The notes: generated by a model not told the origin, from the sequence alone. Positions 1 to 8,082 are shown, counted from the stretch's first letter. The stretch is 17,164 nt of DNA from Methanomassiliicoccaceae archaeon (GCA_009776695.1 WRNI01000019.1:1-17164); one strand, 5' to 3'. A program made the numbers and translations.

Positions 1-1950
1 TACAGCCTTGACGCGGCAACATGGCAGCCGTCCGAGACATTCAGCGGTCTCGATCCCGGAACGGGATACACGTTCTACGCCCGCCTCGCGGAGACGGCGA
101 CGCATAACGCATCGCCCGCAAGCGCAGGTACAGCGGTCACGACGGACAAGGCATCGCTGGACGGGGTCGTAACGATCACGGGAACGGCGCAGTTCGGCGA
201 GACGCTTACCGCAGACACGGGCGCGCTTGAAACAAATGTTACCGGTTATCTTGACTTTGGTACGCTGTCATATGAGTGGAAGCGCGGAGCTGCGGTCGTC
301 GGTACGAACGCGGCAACGTACGTTCTCACGGCAGCGGACGTAGGGCAGACGATAACAGTCACGGTCACGGCATCGAACTGCGACGGTTCGGTGGCATCGG
401 CGGCAACGTCATCCGTCTCGGCAGTTGCGATAACGGATGCTGCGATAGCCGTCACCGCTCCGGTGACCGGCGCAACACCGGGCACAACGGCGACCGGTAC
501 GGGCAATTTCACCGTGAGTGCGGTGTCTTGGACGCCTTCGGACACCATATTCCTCGGCGGCACCGTGTACGAAGTGACTGTTGTGCTCGATGCGGCCGCC
601 GGCTATACGTTCGCGGGATCGGCGACGGCGACCGTCAACGGAGATGCCGCAGTCATCGGTTCAAACACGGGCACATCGTTAACGCTGTCGTATGAGTTCG
701 CGGCGACGGGAACGGCGGATGTCACCGGCGTCGACGTGATATCGCAGCCTTCGAAACTGACGTACACGCACGGCGAGGCGCTGGAACTGGCGGGATTTTC
801 CGTAAAGGTGTCGTACAGCGACGGCACCGATGACACGGTACCGTTCGCTCAGTTCACGGCGAAGGGAATAAGCGTGAGCATCGCCGACGGCACCACGCTG
901 TCGCGTGACACGCACAACGGCACCGCCGTCGAAGTGTCATGCGGCACGTTCAGCGCGTTCACGGACGCGCTCATTGTGAGCAAGGCTGCGTACACCCCGG
1001 CAGCGCCGACGGCAAGCGGGAGCTTCGTTTACGGAACAGAGCTGAGCGAATGGGACCTCAGCGCTGATGTCAGGGGAACATGGTCATGGGCCGACGGTTC
1101 AATGATACCGGACGTGACGAACGGCGGCTATGAGGCGGTGTTCGTTCTGACGGACGACAATTACACACTGGCCTCCGGCGGCACCGCGACGGTCAGCGTC
1201 ACGGTGACCAGGGCGGCCGTTGACATCACCGCTGTGCAGGGAGTGACGGTCCCGGCATTGGGAGGCACACCGGTTGCGTTCGTGACAGAAACGGACCAGT
1301 ACACCGGCACCGTGGCGTGGGATCCCGTCGTTGCGGTGACGTTCGGTCCCTCGACCGTGTACACGGCGACGATAACCCTTACGGCGAAGGACAATTACAC
1401 GTTCACGGGCGTGGCCGCCGATATGTTCACAATATTCGGCGCAGTGTGCGCGAACGCGGCCGACGGCAACGTCATAACGGCGGTGTTCCCGGAAACGGGG
1501 GATGTGCTGGACACAACGCCGCCGGAGATAGTATCGGTAACGCCGTCCGGCTCGGACGTCGCTTTGAGCGGTACCATTGTCATAACATTTGACAAGCCCA
1601 TGGACCAAACGGTCGGCACGGTCGCGCTGGACAACGGCATCGGCGCCCTGACGGGAGGCACATGGACGTCCGCCACATCGTATTCGGTGCCGTTCGGCGG
1701 TCTCGCCGAAGGTACGTCATATACCGTGACGGCGTCAGGGTTCAGGGATGCGTCCGGCAACGGTATGACCGATAACAGCGAATACGGTTTCGCCACGGTC
1801 GCGCCCGAACCGCGGGATGACGGCGGCAACGGCACGGACGGCGGTGACGATACGGGCGATGATAACATTCTTCTGTACATCGTCATCATAGCGGCGATAG
1901 CGATCGTTGCACTTGTCGCGGTGTATCTGCTGCTCATAAGGAAACCGTAA
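1..1950 (+). CDS. Large Ig-like/FN3-like surface protein, C-terminally membrane-anchored (5' partial)
   Basis: The frame is open from base 1, so the N-terminus lies outside the window; 649 residues are visible. In visible numbering: an FN3-like stretch (about 1-50), an Ig-like module with the YEWKRG...YVLTAADVGQTITVTV pattern (about 50-142), a first 95-residue Ig-like unit (143-235), a Big/Ig-like domain (238-340), a further beta domain (341-405), a second copy of the 95-residue unit (406-503), and a Big_5/SbsA-like domain starting TPPEIVSVTPSG (504-605). An Asp/Gly/Thr-rich linker, a hydrophobic helix (about 623-645) and a short basic tail LLIRKP follow. This is the usual build of an archaeal adhesin-like protein whose repeats face outward and whose C-terminus anchors it in the membrane. 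Ligand and partner are unknown. The codons are rich in ACG, GGC and GCG, in keeping with the Thr/Gly/Ala-rich product. Confidence 0.9.
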   Translation, partial: YSLDAATWQPSETFSGLDPGTGYTFYARLAETATHNASPASAGTAVTTDKASLDGVVTITGTAQFGETLTADTGALETNVTGYLDFGTLSYEWKRGAAVVGTNAATYVLTAADVGQTITVTVTASNCDGSVASAATSSVSAVAITDAAIAVTAPVTGATPGTTATGTGNFTVSAVSWTPSDTIFLGGTVYEVTVVLDAAAGYTFAGSATATVNGDAAVIGSNTGTSLTLSYEFAATGTADVTGVDVISQPSKLTYTHGEALELAGFSVKVSYSDGTDDTVPFAQFTAKGISVSIADGTTLSRDTHNGTAVEVSCGTFSAFTDALIVSKAAYTPAAPTASGSFVYGTELSEWDLSADVRGTWSWADGSMIPDVTNGGYEAVFVLTDDNYTLASGGTATVSVTVTRAAVDITAVQGVTVPALGGTPVAFVTETDQYTGTVAWDPVVAVTFGPSTVYTATITLTAKDNYTFTGVAADMFTIFGAVCANAADGNVITAVFPETGDVLDTTPPEIVSVTPSGSDVALSGTIVITFDKPMDQTVGTVALDNGIGALTGGTWTSATSYSVPFGGLAEGTSYTVTASGFRDASGNGMTDNSEYGFATVAPEPRDDGGNGTDGGDDTGDDNILLYIVIIAAIAIVALVAVYLLLIRKP

Positions 1951-1965
1951 CGTCAGCTAAAAACA

Positions 1966-1995
1966 GGGGGATGCGCCCCCTTATCTTCTTTCTTT
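1966..1995. terminator. Bidirectional hairpin terminator
   Basis: Five G (1966-1970), a five-base loop and five C (1976-1980) form a perfect stem. On the plus strand a T-rich tract follows (from 1981). On the minus strand the same stem is followed by TGTTTTT. It sits between the ends of the convergent surface-protein gene and nop5, so it can stop transcription from both sides. Confidence 0.75.
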
Positions 1996-2016
1996 ATACC
2001 GTATATGAACGAACGG

Positions 2017-3102
2017 TCATTTTTTACGTTTCGTTCTCTGCCCCGCTTTGCGCCCGGCCTTTTGTTTATCTTTAGGCGCGGAACGTTTCGGAGGCTCCGG
2101 ATATCTTTTCTTTATATCCTCAACTTTCTTACTGAACTCTTCAAGCAGAACATCACCGATGAACTCTCCTTTGTAATTGTCAACCTTCGCCGCTATCAGT
2201 GCTTTTCCCGCCAGCGCTCTCGATATGTTGCCGCGCTGCCAGTACGGGGCGCGGTGTACCTCGGGATGCTGAAAGATCATACCATGCTTCGGAGGCTTTT
2301 TCCCAGACCGAAGATGTCTGAACATTGCCTTTTCCGCGCCGAGCAGCTGAAGCGTAGACGAAGGCAAAGACGCTAATCTTTCAAGTCCTCCCGCCGATGA
2401 TATCAGACGTGCGGCAAGCGCATCTCCGAGAAGTGTGCACATGTTCGGCGCAACTTCTTTAGCCAATCCTGAGATGTATGATTCAATGCGCTCACGGTCG
2501 TCATATATTTTGCACAGCGTGTCCGAAAGCTTCATTATCGCCTTTATATCGGCGGTATCCATTTCCGAACCTATCGATTCGATGTTGATCCCAAGTTCTT
2601 CGATGATGCCGCTGCGCTCTCCGTGCCTTGCAACGAGATCGCAGTACTTTCGTTCTTTCGCATGGTCGCCGAGCTCAGGAAAATGCAGGCCGTACCATTC
2701 GTGAAGCCGTTCGTTCATCAAATTGCATGATTCGATCACATCGTCCAAATGACGGATCGCCTGCACAAGACTTTTATCTCGGGGTATCGGCTCCGATGTC
2801 CTTAATTTTCCGAGCCTCAGCATCGTATCGCGCATCAGTTCTTCCGTGAATCCGTACTGTTCCGCTTTGATGAAAGAGGAATCGAACATCATCGGTCTTC
2901 CCAGTTCTGACTGTCTTCGTTCGGAGACGCGTAATTTTTTTACGTCCTTTGAAATTTCGAGTTCCTCGGGAAGAAGCGAACCGCGCTGCATCATCGCCAG
3001 TTTTTCGGCAATGAGCTTTGCGTCCTTGGGCATCAATCGTTTATTGACGATCTTCGTATCATCGCAAAGGAACACTCCGAACCATTTCGTCACGAGGATC
3101 AA
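2017..3102 (-). CDS. nop5: Nop5/Nop56-like C/D-box sRNP core protein
   Basis: This 361-residue protein is the archaeal Nop5 scaffold of the box C/D sRNP. It binds the L7Ae-kink-turn RNA and recruits fibrillarin for 2'-O-methylation of rRNA and tRNA. The Nop domain spans about 215-313, with the signature APNMCTLLGDALAARLI, then GAEKAMFRHL, the conserved PKHGMIFQHP segment, and a basic region running to GKALIAAKVD. A coiled-coil-like helical region precedes it, and the C-terminus is a Lys/Arg-rich tail (about 333-361). The start is TTG, supported by a perfect GGAGG seven bases upstream inside the end of the aldolase gene. It begins one base after the aldolase stop codon, so it is probably the last gene of the mtnA-aldolase-nop5 transcript. 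Fibrillarin, its usual archaeal neighbour, is not next to it: downstream is a terminator and a convergent surface-protein gene. Confidence 0.95.
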   Translation of the reverse strand: MILVTKWFGVFLCDDTKIVNKRLMPKDAKLIAEKLAMMQRGSLLPEELEISKDVKKLRVSERRQSELGRPMMFDSSFIKAEQYGFTEELMRDTMLRLGKLRTSEPIPRDKSLVQAIRHLDDVIESCNLMNERLHEWYGLHFPELGDHAKERKYCDLVARHGERSGIIEELGINIESIGSEMDTADIKAIMKLSDTLCKIYDDRERIESYISGLAKEVAPNMCTLLGDALAARLISSAGGLERLASLPSSTLQLLGAEKAMFRHLRSGKKPPKHGMIFQHPEVHRAPYWQRGNISRALAGKALIAAKVDNYKGEFIGDVLLEEFSKKVEDIKKRYPEPPKRSAPKDKQKAGRKAGQRTKRKK

Positions 3103-3103
3103 G

Positions 3104-3702
3104 TCACATCCTCCTCAGCCGGTATATCTCCTCTCTCGGCAATCCTTCGACGTTACCTACGACGAGCTGCAGATGCGCCTGAAATTCCAATTCTTCCATA
3201 CGGTTGCATGCCTCTTCCATAGTCTTCCCCTGAGTCACGGCACCGTGGTTCTCCATGAGCGCTGCGGACGATTTCGATATCTTTGTCATTTCCTCAACAA
3301 GTTCGTCTGAACCGGGCGTACGGTACGGTACCATGGGAACGTCTCCCAGCAATATCGTTCCCTCAGGCGTGAGATCGGTACGTATCTTCTCGCCTTTCAC
3401 GGAAAGCGCGGTACAGTAGACCGGATGGCAGTGGACGATGGCGTTCACGTCATCTCTTAAATTATATAACGCGATGTGAAATTTGTATTCTATTGATGGT
3501 TTTCCTTTTCCTATGACCTTACCGGTCATTGCCAATTTTACAATATCGTCCTCTTTCAGCGAGCCTTTGTTCCTGCCGGACGGCGTTATCAGTATTCCGT
3601 CGTCCGTTCTGATGCTCACGTTGCCGCCGGCGGACACGAGAAGCTCTTTCTGATATAATTTGGAGCAGACGTCACATATTGCCCTCCGTGCATCCGCTTC
3701 GT

Positions 3703-3706
<4 letters not shown>
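3104..3706 (-). CDS. Class II (zinc) aldolase, FucA/methylthioribulose-phosphate aldolase type
   Basis: This 200-residue protein belongs to the class II aldolase/adducin family, close to L-fuculose-1-phosphate aldolase. Catalytic acid/base Glu73 (PSIEYKFH), zinc ligands His92 and His94 (HCHP) and His154 (ENHGA) are visible, and GGNVS (27-31) is the phosphate-binding region. Such enzymes cleave sugar 1-phosphates to DHAP plus an aldehyde. The GTG start overlaps the mtnA stop in GTGA, with GGTGA just upstream, so translation is probably coupled. Placement after mtnA suggests it cleaves 5-methylthioribulose-1-phosphate or 5-deoxyribulose-1-phosphate, as in the bacterial DHAP shunt. In Methanocaldococcus a related aldolase (MJ1418) is linked to lactaldehyde for F420 and to deoxyribose disposal. 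The sequence alone does not fix the substrate. Confidence 0.9.
3110..3114 (-). promoter_or_regulatory. Shine-Dalgarno site for nop5 (fixes a TTG start)
   Basis: The minus strand reads GGAGG here, seven bases before TTG at 3102. It lies within the last codons of the upstream aldolase gene. No ATG in the nop5 frame fits as well. Confidence 0.7.
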
Positions 3707-4704
<998 letters not shown>

Positions 4705-4753
4705 GCATGCACCCGCGTCTCGTATAAGCGTTGTTCATTATAACGGTGTCGCG

Positions 4754-4764
4754 TTCGTAACGAA
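4754..4764. promoter_or_regulatory. Perfect 11-bp dyad between mtnA and the V4R regulator
   Basis: TTCGTAACGAA is symmetric around its central A and lies about 50 bp upstream of mtnA. Its TTCGT/ACGAA half-sites recall the MsvR box reported in Methanothermobacter (TTCGTA-N4-TACGAA), but the halves here are much closer. Operator function is an inference. Confidence 0.4.
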
Positions 4765-4774
4765 TGTGCATATC

Positions 4775-4806
4775 ATTGTTATATCGAAAGAGCGAGGTGT
4801 AACAAT
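4775..4806. promoter_or_regulatory. Inverted repeat upstream of the V4R regulator
   Basis: ATTGTTA (4775-4781) and TAACAAT (4800-4806) are perfect 7-bp arms 25 bp apart (start to start). They lie directly upstream of the candidate TATA element at 4815-4824, so this could be an autoregulatory operator. Confidence 0.35.
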
Positions 4807-4814
4807 AGTCAAGA

Positions 4815-4824
4815 TTTTATGTAT
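4815..4824 (+). promoter_or_regulatory. Candidate TATA box of the V4R regulator
   Basis: TTTTATGTAT is centred about 31 bp before ATG 4851. Transcription would therefore begin only a few bases before the start codon, giving a short-leader or leaderless mRNA. Confidence 0.45.
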
Positions 4825-4850
4825 GAAATGTATACGGTGGGAATTGTACC

Positions 4851-5582
4851 ATGGACGAAACTTTTGACATATATGCAACCGTGAACGGGTTGATCCAAGT
4901 GTCCAATCCAGTACGCAGACAGATACTCACGCACCTTTCATCATCTGACCTGTCGCTTACGGAAATATCAAATATAACGGGGAAAGCGCAGTCAACGCTT
5001 TCCGTTCATCTTGAGAGGATGGCCGGCGAGGCGCTGGTGACGTTCAGGGACGATCCGGCGGACAGCAGGAGGAAGATATTCTCGCTTTCGTCGAAACTTA
5101 TGGCGCGTTCGCGTGATGTCAACGAGGAAGGCATAGAACTCTATCGGAAAACGCTCGGGTCGGTGACAGAACAGGACTGCAATTTCTTCAAGGTGCTGCT
5201 GAGAGCTATGATCGTAGGCGCAGAGGCGTCCGGACTGTGCATCGGGGCAACGATGCGCCAGATCGGTAAGAATATCGGCAGCGTTCTGTCAAAGAACATA
5301 AGATCCACGAAGGTCGAGGACATAATCAGCGAACTGCAGGAATTCTACGAGAAGCATGATATCGGCGAAGTTTGCGTTTACACGTTCATGCCGCTGACGA
5401 TAATCGTCCGCGATAACTACGAAATAACATCATGCGCCGCCGAATCGATATCGATGTTCAGCCAGGGTCTTTTTGTGACGGCACTTCAGGACATAACAAA
5501 AAAGCGGTACAGGATAGCGGCGAGCGAGTGCTTCGGCGCCTCTAACAACTATTCGAAATTCGTCATAGAACAGATCATCTGA
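4851..5582 (+). CDS. ArsR-type winged-helix regulator with C-terminal V4R domain (MsvR-like)
   Basis: This 243-residue protein has an N-terminal winged helix (about 14-85): NPVRRQILTHL, then LTEISNITGKAQSTLSVHLERM as helix-turn-helix, and RRKIFSL as the wing. The C-terminal half (about 115-240) matches a V4R small-molecule/redox domain: GLCIGATMRQIGKNIG, an ISELQEFYEKHDIGEV segment, and the closing RIAASECFGASNNYSKFVIE pattern. Five cysteines (110, 130, 175, 195, 227) all lie outside the DNA-binding domain. HTH plus V4R is the build of MsvR, a methanogen regulator in which V4R cysteines sense redox state. It is divergent from mtnA, with two dyads in between, so it may control that operon, itself, or both. 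Its end overlaps the convergent reductase gene by 8 bp. The exact ligand is unknown. Confidence 0.8.
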   Translation: MDETFDIYATVNGLIQVSNPVRRQILTHLSSSDLSLTEISNITGKAQSTLSVHLERMAGEALVTFRDDPADSRRKIFSLSSKLMARSRDVNEEGIELYRKTLGSVTEQDCNFFKVLLRAMIVGAEASGLCIGATMRQIGKNIGSVLSKNIRSTKVEDIISELQEFYEKHDIGEVCVYTFMPLTIIVRDNYEITSCAAESISMFSQGLFVTALQDITKKRYRIAASECFGASNNYSKFVIEQII

Positions 5583-6198
5583 CGTCGTACGTTATAAGAA
5601 CGCCGTCGCCGAGTATCTCCGCGCTCTTCATCTTCATTCTTAATCCGCCTTCGCATACCCAGCCGTCGCCGCCGGCCGGTGTCGGTGACCCGCGGCCGCC
5701 TATTATCATTCCTCCTACGAATACGGTGTATTTATCGACGAGACCGTTCCTGAAGAATGATGATATCGTCTCGCCGCCGCCTTCGACGAGAACGCTTTCA
5801 ACATCCATTTTGTACAGTTCGGTCATTGCTTTTTTCAGATCGAACGGATCGCCGCATCTTATCGCGGTAACGTTGTTCCACTTCGCGTCACATTCATCGC
5901 TGATCAATATGACGGTCGGTGCTCGGCCGTCCGCCGCCTGCGCGTTGCCGGGCGTCCTGCCGTGCGGGTCAACGATAACCCTGAGCGGATTCTCTGTGAA
6001 TGATGCTCCTTTCACCGTAAGATGAGGATCGTCGGCGATCACCGTCCCGACGCCGACGAGAATTGCGTCATAACGTCTTCTGAGGTCCCTGACGCGCGCT
6101 ATGTCCTCGTCTGACGATATTCTAACCTGTTTTTTATCATCCCCGGCGATCTTCCCGTCGGCGGACATTGCACAGTTCACATGCACGAAAGGCCTCAA
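5575..6198 (-). CDS. 2,5-diamino-6-ribosylamino-pyrimidinone 5'-phosphate reductase (RibD C-terminal/archaeal Rib7 type)
   Basis: This 207-residue protein is the stand-alone archaeal RibD reductase domain. It reduces the ribosyl group of the pyrimidine intermediate with NAD(P)H on the route to riboflavin and to the deazaflavin of F420. Family motifs are MSADGKIA (11-18), DAILVGVGTVIADDPHLTVK (44-63), IVDPHGRTP (75-83) and VLVEGGGETISSFF (137-149). No deaminase domain is attached, as expected in archaea. The start is TTG, overlapping the rtcA stop in TTGA; the N-terminal RPFVHVNCAMSADGK matches the usual family start, so later GTG or ATG codons would cut into the fold. It is probably translated by coupling to rtcA. 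Its 3' end overlaps the convergent V4R regulator by 8 bp. Confidence 0.92.
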   Translation of the reverse strand: MRPFVHVNCAMSADGKIAGDDKKQVRISSDEDIARVRDLRRRYDAILVGVGTVIADDPHLTVKGASFTENPLRVIVDPHGRTPGNAQAADGRAPTVILISDECDAKWNNVTAIRCGDPFDLKKAMTELYKMDVESVLVEGGGETISSFFRNGLVDKYTVFVGGMIIGGRGSPTPAGGDGWVCEGGLRMKMKSAEILGDGVLITYDVR

Positions 6199-7226
6199 CC
6201 CTTACCACCCGGGGTCACTGACAGATTGTATACGGGACCTTTTCTTTCAACGCCGAACCTGACGTCCAGGAAAGTTTCCAGGGTGTCCATCTGGCTCAGA
6301 AGGTGCTTGCTTATCCTCGACACGGTGAACTCGCTCGGTCCGTTGGCCATCGCCATGTACGGAAGCAATTGGTCGGCAGTGTAAATATCCATGGTCGCAC
6401 CGGAACTCATCTCCTTCAGAAGGTCCTTTGCGACGTCCTCACCGGCCTGCTTCGCCGGGTGTCCCTTCGTCGTTAACACGTTGCTTCCGAGGCATCCGTT
6501 CTCGTAAACGGCCATCAGGGACAGACCGGCGCCTTTTGAGGCGCCCGAGGTCTGCTGCACCTCTATGTTCACCGGGCTGTCAAGACCGAGCGTTTCGACA
6601 CACGCAGATATCATATCGTCGCGTATCTTCTCGCGCGGATGCTGTATATAGCATATCCCTTCAACGCCTTTGAATTCGCCCAGCGTGTCTATTATCAGCG
6701 GCGTTATGTCCTTTATCGGATCTAATTCGGCTATCACGCGGCCGCCGCCGTCAGGATAGAAGCCCCGGTCAACGATCTCAAGCCTTGCGTTTATTCCCAT
6801 ACGTTCCATGAAGGGGAAAAGAATTTGCTGATAGGAATCGATGGGAGGCGCCCACATGACGTTGGTGCCGCCGCGCACATCAACCTTTAATTTCTGCTTA
6901 TGGTTGCGCCCGGCCAGCATAACTGCCTGAAGGACAAGGCTTATGCTGCCGGCGGTGCCTATGTCCAGTCTGATATCGGACATCTGAGTATTGCCGGGCC
7001 TGAAATGAAGCTCCCTTGATCCCGGATGGTTGCCGATAACTTCGGAACCCGTCATATCCGCGACCGCTTTGACAGCGACGCAATGCTGCTTCGACAGCCC
7101 GTTGGTCGGCCGGTTCTCGCGTATGCGCGTCAGACGTGCCTCTATACCGGTTATCGCGGAAAGAGCGACCGATGTGCGTACTACCTGGCCGCCCCCCTCT
7201 CCTTTCGAACTGTCGATCTCCAGCAT
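6195..7226 (-). CDS. rtcA: RNA 3'-terminal phosphate cyclase
   Basis: This 343-residue protein (from ATG 7226) turns RNA 3'-phosphate ends into 2',3'-cyclic phosphates using ATP. Visible motifs are the N-terminal KGEGGGQVVRTSVALSAITG, RENRPTNGL, DIGTAGSISLVLQ in the cyclase insert region, RGFYPDGGG, and near the end ADQLLPYMAM followed by SKHLLSQM. The His in the latter (about residue 308) aligns with the AMP-accepting His309 of E. coli RtcA. The GTG at 7232 is an alternative start, but the family normally begins MxEIDGSxGEGGG, favouring ATG 7226. A TATA-like element (7256-7266) lies about 34 bp upstream. The downstream reductase gene overlaps by four bases, so the two form an operon. Confidence 0.95.
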   Translation of the reverse strand: MLEIDSSKGEGGGQVVRTSVALSAITGIEARLTRIRENRPTNGLSKQHCVAVKAVADMTGSEVIGNHPGSRELHFRPGNTQMSDIRLDIGTAGSISLVLQAVMLAGRNHKQKLKVDVRGGTNVMWAPPIDSYQQILFPFMERMGINARLEIVDRGFYPDGGGRVIAELDPIKDITPLIIDTLGEFKGVEGICYIQHPREKIRDDMISACVETLGLDSPVNIEVQQTSGASKGAGLSLMAVYENGCLGSNVLTTKGHPAKQAGEDVAKDLLKEMSSGATMDIYTADQLLPYMAMANGPSEFTVSRISKHLLSQMDTLETFLDVRFGVERKGPVYNLSVTPGGKG

Positions 7227-7255
7227 ATGCACTCAGACGGTATAAGGCAACGCAA

Positions 7256-7266
7256 CGATATAAACG
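7256..7266 (-). promoter_or_regulatory. TATA box of the rtcA operon
   Basis: The minus strand reads CGTTTATATCG, close to the archaeal TATA consensus, and is centred about 34 bp before ATG 7226. It lies between tRNA-Gly and rtcA, so the operon need not depend on read-through from the tRNA. Confidence 0.55.
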
Positions 7267-7299
7267 TTACAAAACGCACCCGCGCAGGTGACCGGAAAG

Positions 7300-7371
7300 T
7301 GCGACTGCCGGGATTCGAACCCGGGTTAGAGGCTTGGGAAGCCCCCGTCCTGACCACTAGACTACAGTCGC
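7300..7371 (-). tRNA. tRNA-Gly (CCC)
   Basis: The minus strand folds into a full cloverleaf: perfect 7-bp acceptor GCGACTG/CAGTCGC, D-arm with GTCT/GGAC, anticodon stem GGGGC/GCCTC with loop TTCCCAA (anticodon CCC), T-arm CCGGG-TTCGAAT-CCCGG, and discriminator A. No CCA is encoded and there is no intron. Confidence 0.96.
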
Positions 7372-7429
7372 AGCATCCGGCATCAACATTTTCTTACTAT
7401 TTCTACGTTCCGAGGATGTGCCTGAACAT

Positions 7430-7474
7430 GTGCGCGGGCGTCACCGCGCACAAAAAAGCGAAAGCATTGTGCGC
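7430..7474 (-). other. Two mutually exclusive hairpins upstream of tRNA-Gly
   Basis: Three arms occur in a row. In minus-strand order the first is GCGCACAA (7474-7467), the second TTGTGCGCGG (7453-7444) and the third CCGCGCAC (7437-7430). The middle arm can form 8 bp with either neighbour, but not with both. The element lies about 60 bp before the tRNA-Gly 5' end, in an otherwise gene-free stretch (7372-7666). Confidence 0.4.
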
Positions 7475-7529
7475 AGCAGATCATTCCTGCAACCCTGCCG
7501 CAAGGACAATAAGGAGATCTTATAAAAAG

Positions 7530-7585
7530 ACCAGATAAAAAAGGTAGAAAACCAGATAAAAAAGATAAAAATCAGGATAAAGCGT
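7530..7585 (-). terminator. Three degenerate 21-bp repeats forming U-rich tracts (probable tRNA-Val terminator)
   Basis: On the plus strand ACCAGATAAAAAAG occurs exactly at 7530-7543 and 7551-7564. A weaker copy begins near 7572, giving a 21-bp period. Read on the minus strand these are repeated runs of U downstream of tRNA-Val, the type of signal archaeal RNA polymerase stops at. The rest of 7475-7666 shows no gene. Confidence 0.5.
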
Positions 7586-7666
7586 AAATAGGAGAAGAGG
7601 ACGGCGAGTCATCAGACGATCCTGTAAGGTCCTGAGACCGTTCGGACAGCGGTCATCACAATTAAG

Positions 7667-7739
7667 TGGGCCCGGCCGGGATTGAACCGGCGATCTGCGC
7701 CTTGTAAGGGCGCCGTCATAACCACTAGACCACGAGCCC
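7667..7739 (-). tRNA. tRNA-Val (UAC)
   Basis: A full cloverleaf on the minus strand: acceptor GGGCTCG/CGGGCCC (one T-G pair), D-arm beginning GTCT, anticodon stem GCGCC/GGCGC with loop CTTACAA (anticodon TAC), T-arm GCCGG-TTCAATC-CCGGC, and discriminator A. No encoded CCA and no intron. Confidence 0.96.
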
Positions 7740-7755
7740 GATGCGCCACCATCAC

Positions 7756-7782
7756 CGAAGAATTATTAAAAACTGTTCTTCG
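7756..7782 (-). promoter_or_regulatory. tRNA-Val TATA box inside a perfect inverted repeat
   Basis: TTTTTAATAAT (minus strand, 7772-7762) is centred 28 bp before the tRNA-Val 5' end, the expected distance for an archaeal TATA box. It is enclosed by perfect 7-bp arms CGAAGAA (7756-7762) and TTCTTCG (7776-7782). The same hairpin lies 5 bp after the stop of the upstream membrane protein gene, so it may also end that transcript. Confidence 0.5.
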
Positions 7783-7787
7783 CGCAT

Positions 7788-8063
7788 TCAGTAAAGGAGG
7801 CGTTTGTTCTTTTTCCCGAACACCCTCATGAAAATGTCCAGGGATGCCATTATACCGCCGATGACAAGTAGCAGTATACCGACGGGCATCACCAGCAGCC
7901 CGCCCACGATACCGAGCGCACTGTATGCCCCGACCGCCCATGCCACTATGGAGTATATTGCAAAGAGTACCACGATCACCCCGAGTATGACAAGGATGAT
8001 GCCTATTGCGAACGCTGCCGGCAATCTCTTCGCATCGATAGGACTGCTCCCGCCGTCTGCCAT
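7788..8063 (-). CDS. Small two-helix membrane protein of unknown function
   Basis: From ATG 8063 the product has 91 residues: a short polar N-terminus (MADGGSSPIDAKRLP), a hydrophobic helix (about 14-40), a Gly/Ala-rich turn, a second hydrophobic helix (about 50-75) and a basic tail ending GKKNKRLLY. I do not recognise the family. An ATG six codons upstream (8081) is open, but a TATA-like element at 8083-8094 would place the transcript start near 8060-8065. That favours a leaderless message beginning at 8063. The next gene upstream on the same strand is also a small membrane protein, but it ends about 70 bp before this promoter, so co-transcription is possible but not required. No enzymatic motif is visible; the role is unknown. 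Confidence 0.7.
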   Translation of the reverse strand: MADGGSSPIDAKRLPAAFAIGIILVILGVIVVLFAIYSIVAWAVGAYSALGIVGGLLVMPVGILLLVIGGIMASLDIFMRVFGKKNKRLLY

Positions 8064-8082
8064 GTACGTGAATGCCGTCATT

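Noticed and set aside
7026..7538. 170-codon plus-strand open frame running across the rtcA start and tRNA-Gly
   Set aside because: It overlaps rtcA and reads through a clear tRNA gene on the opposite strand, with no family resemblance.
7609..7659. Possible C/D-box sRNA on the minus strand (GTGATGA at 7659-7653 and CTGA at 7615-7612)
   Set aside because: No convincing D' and C' boxes with the usual 12-base spacing and no terminal stem; it would need comparison with rRNA targets to revive it.
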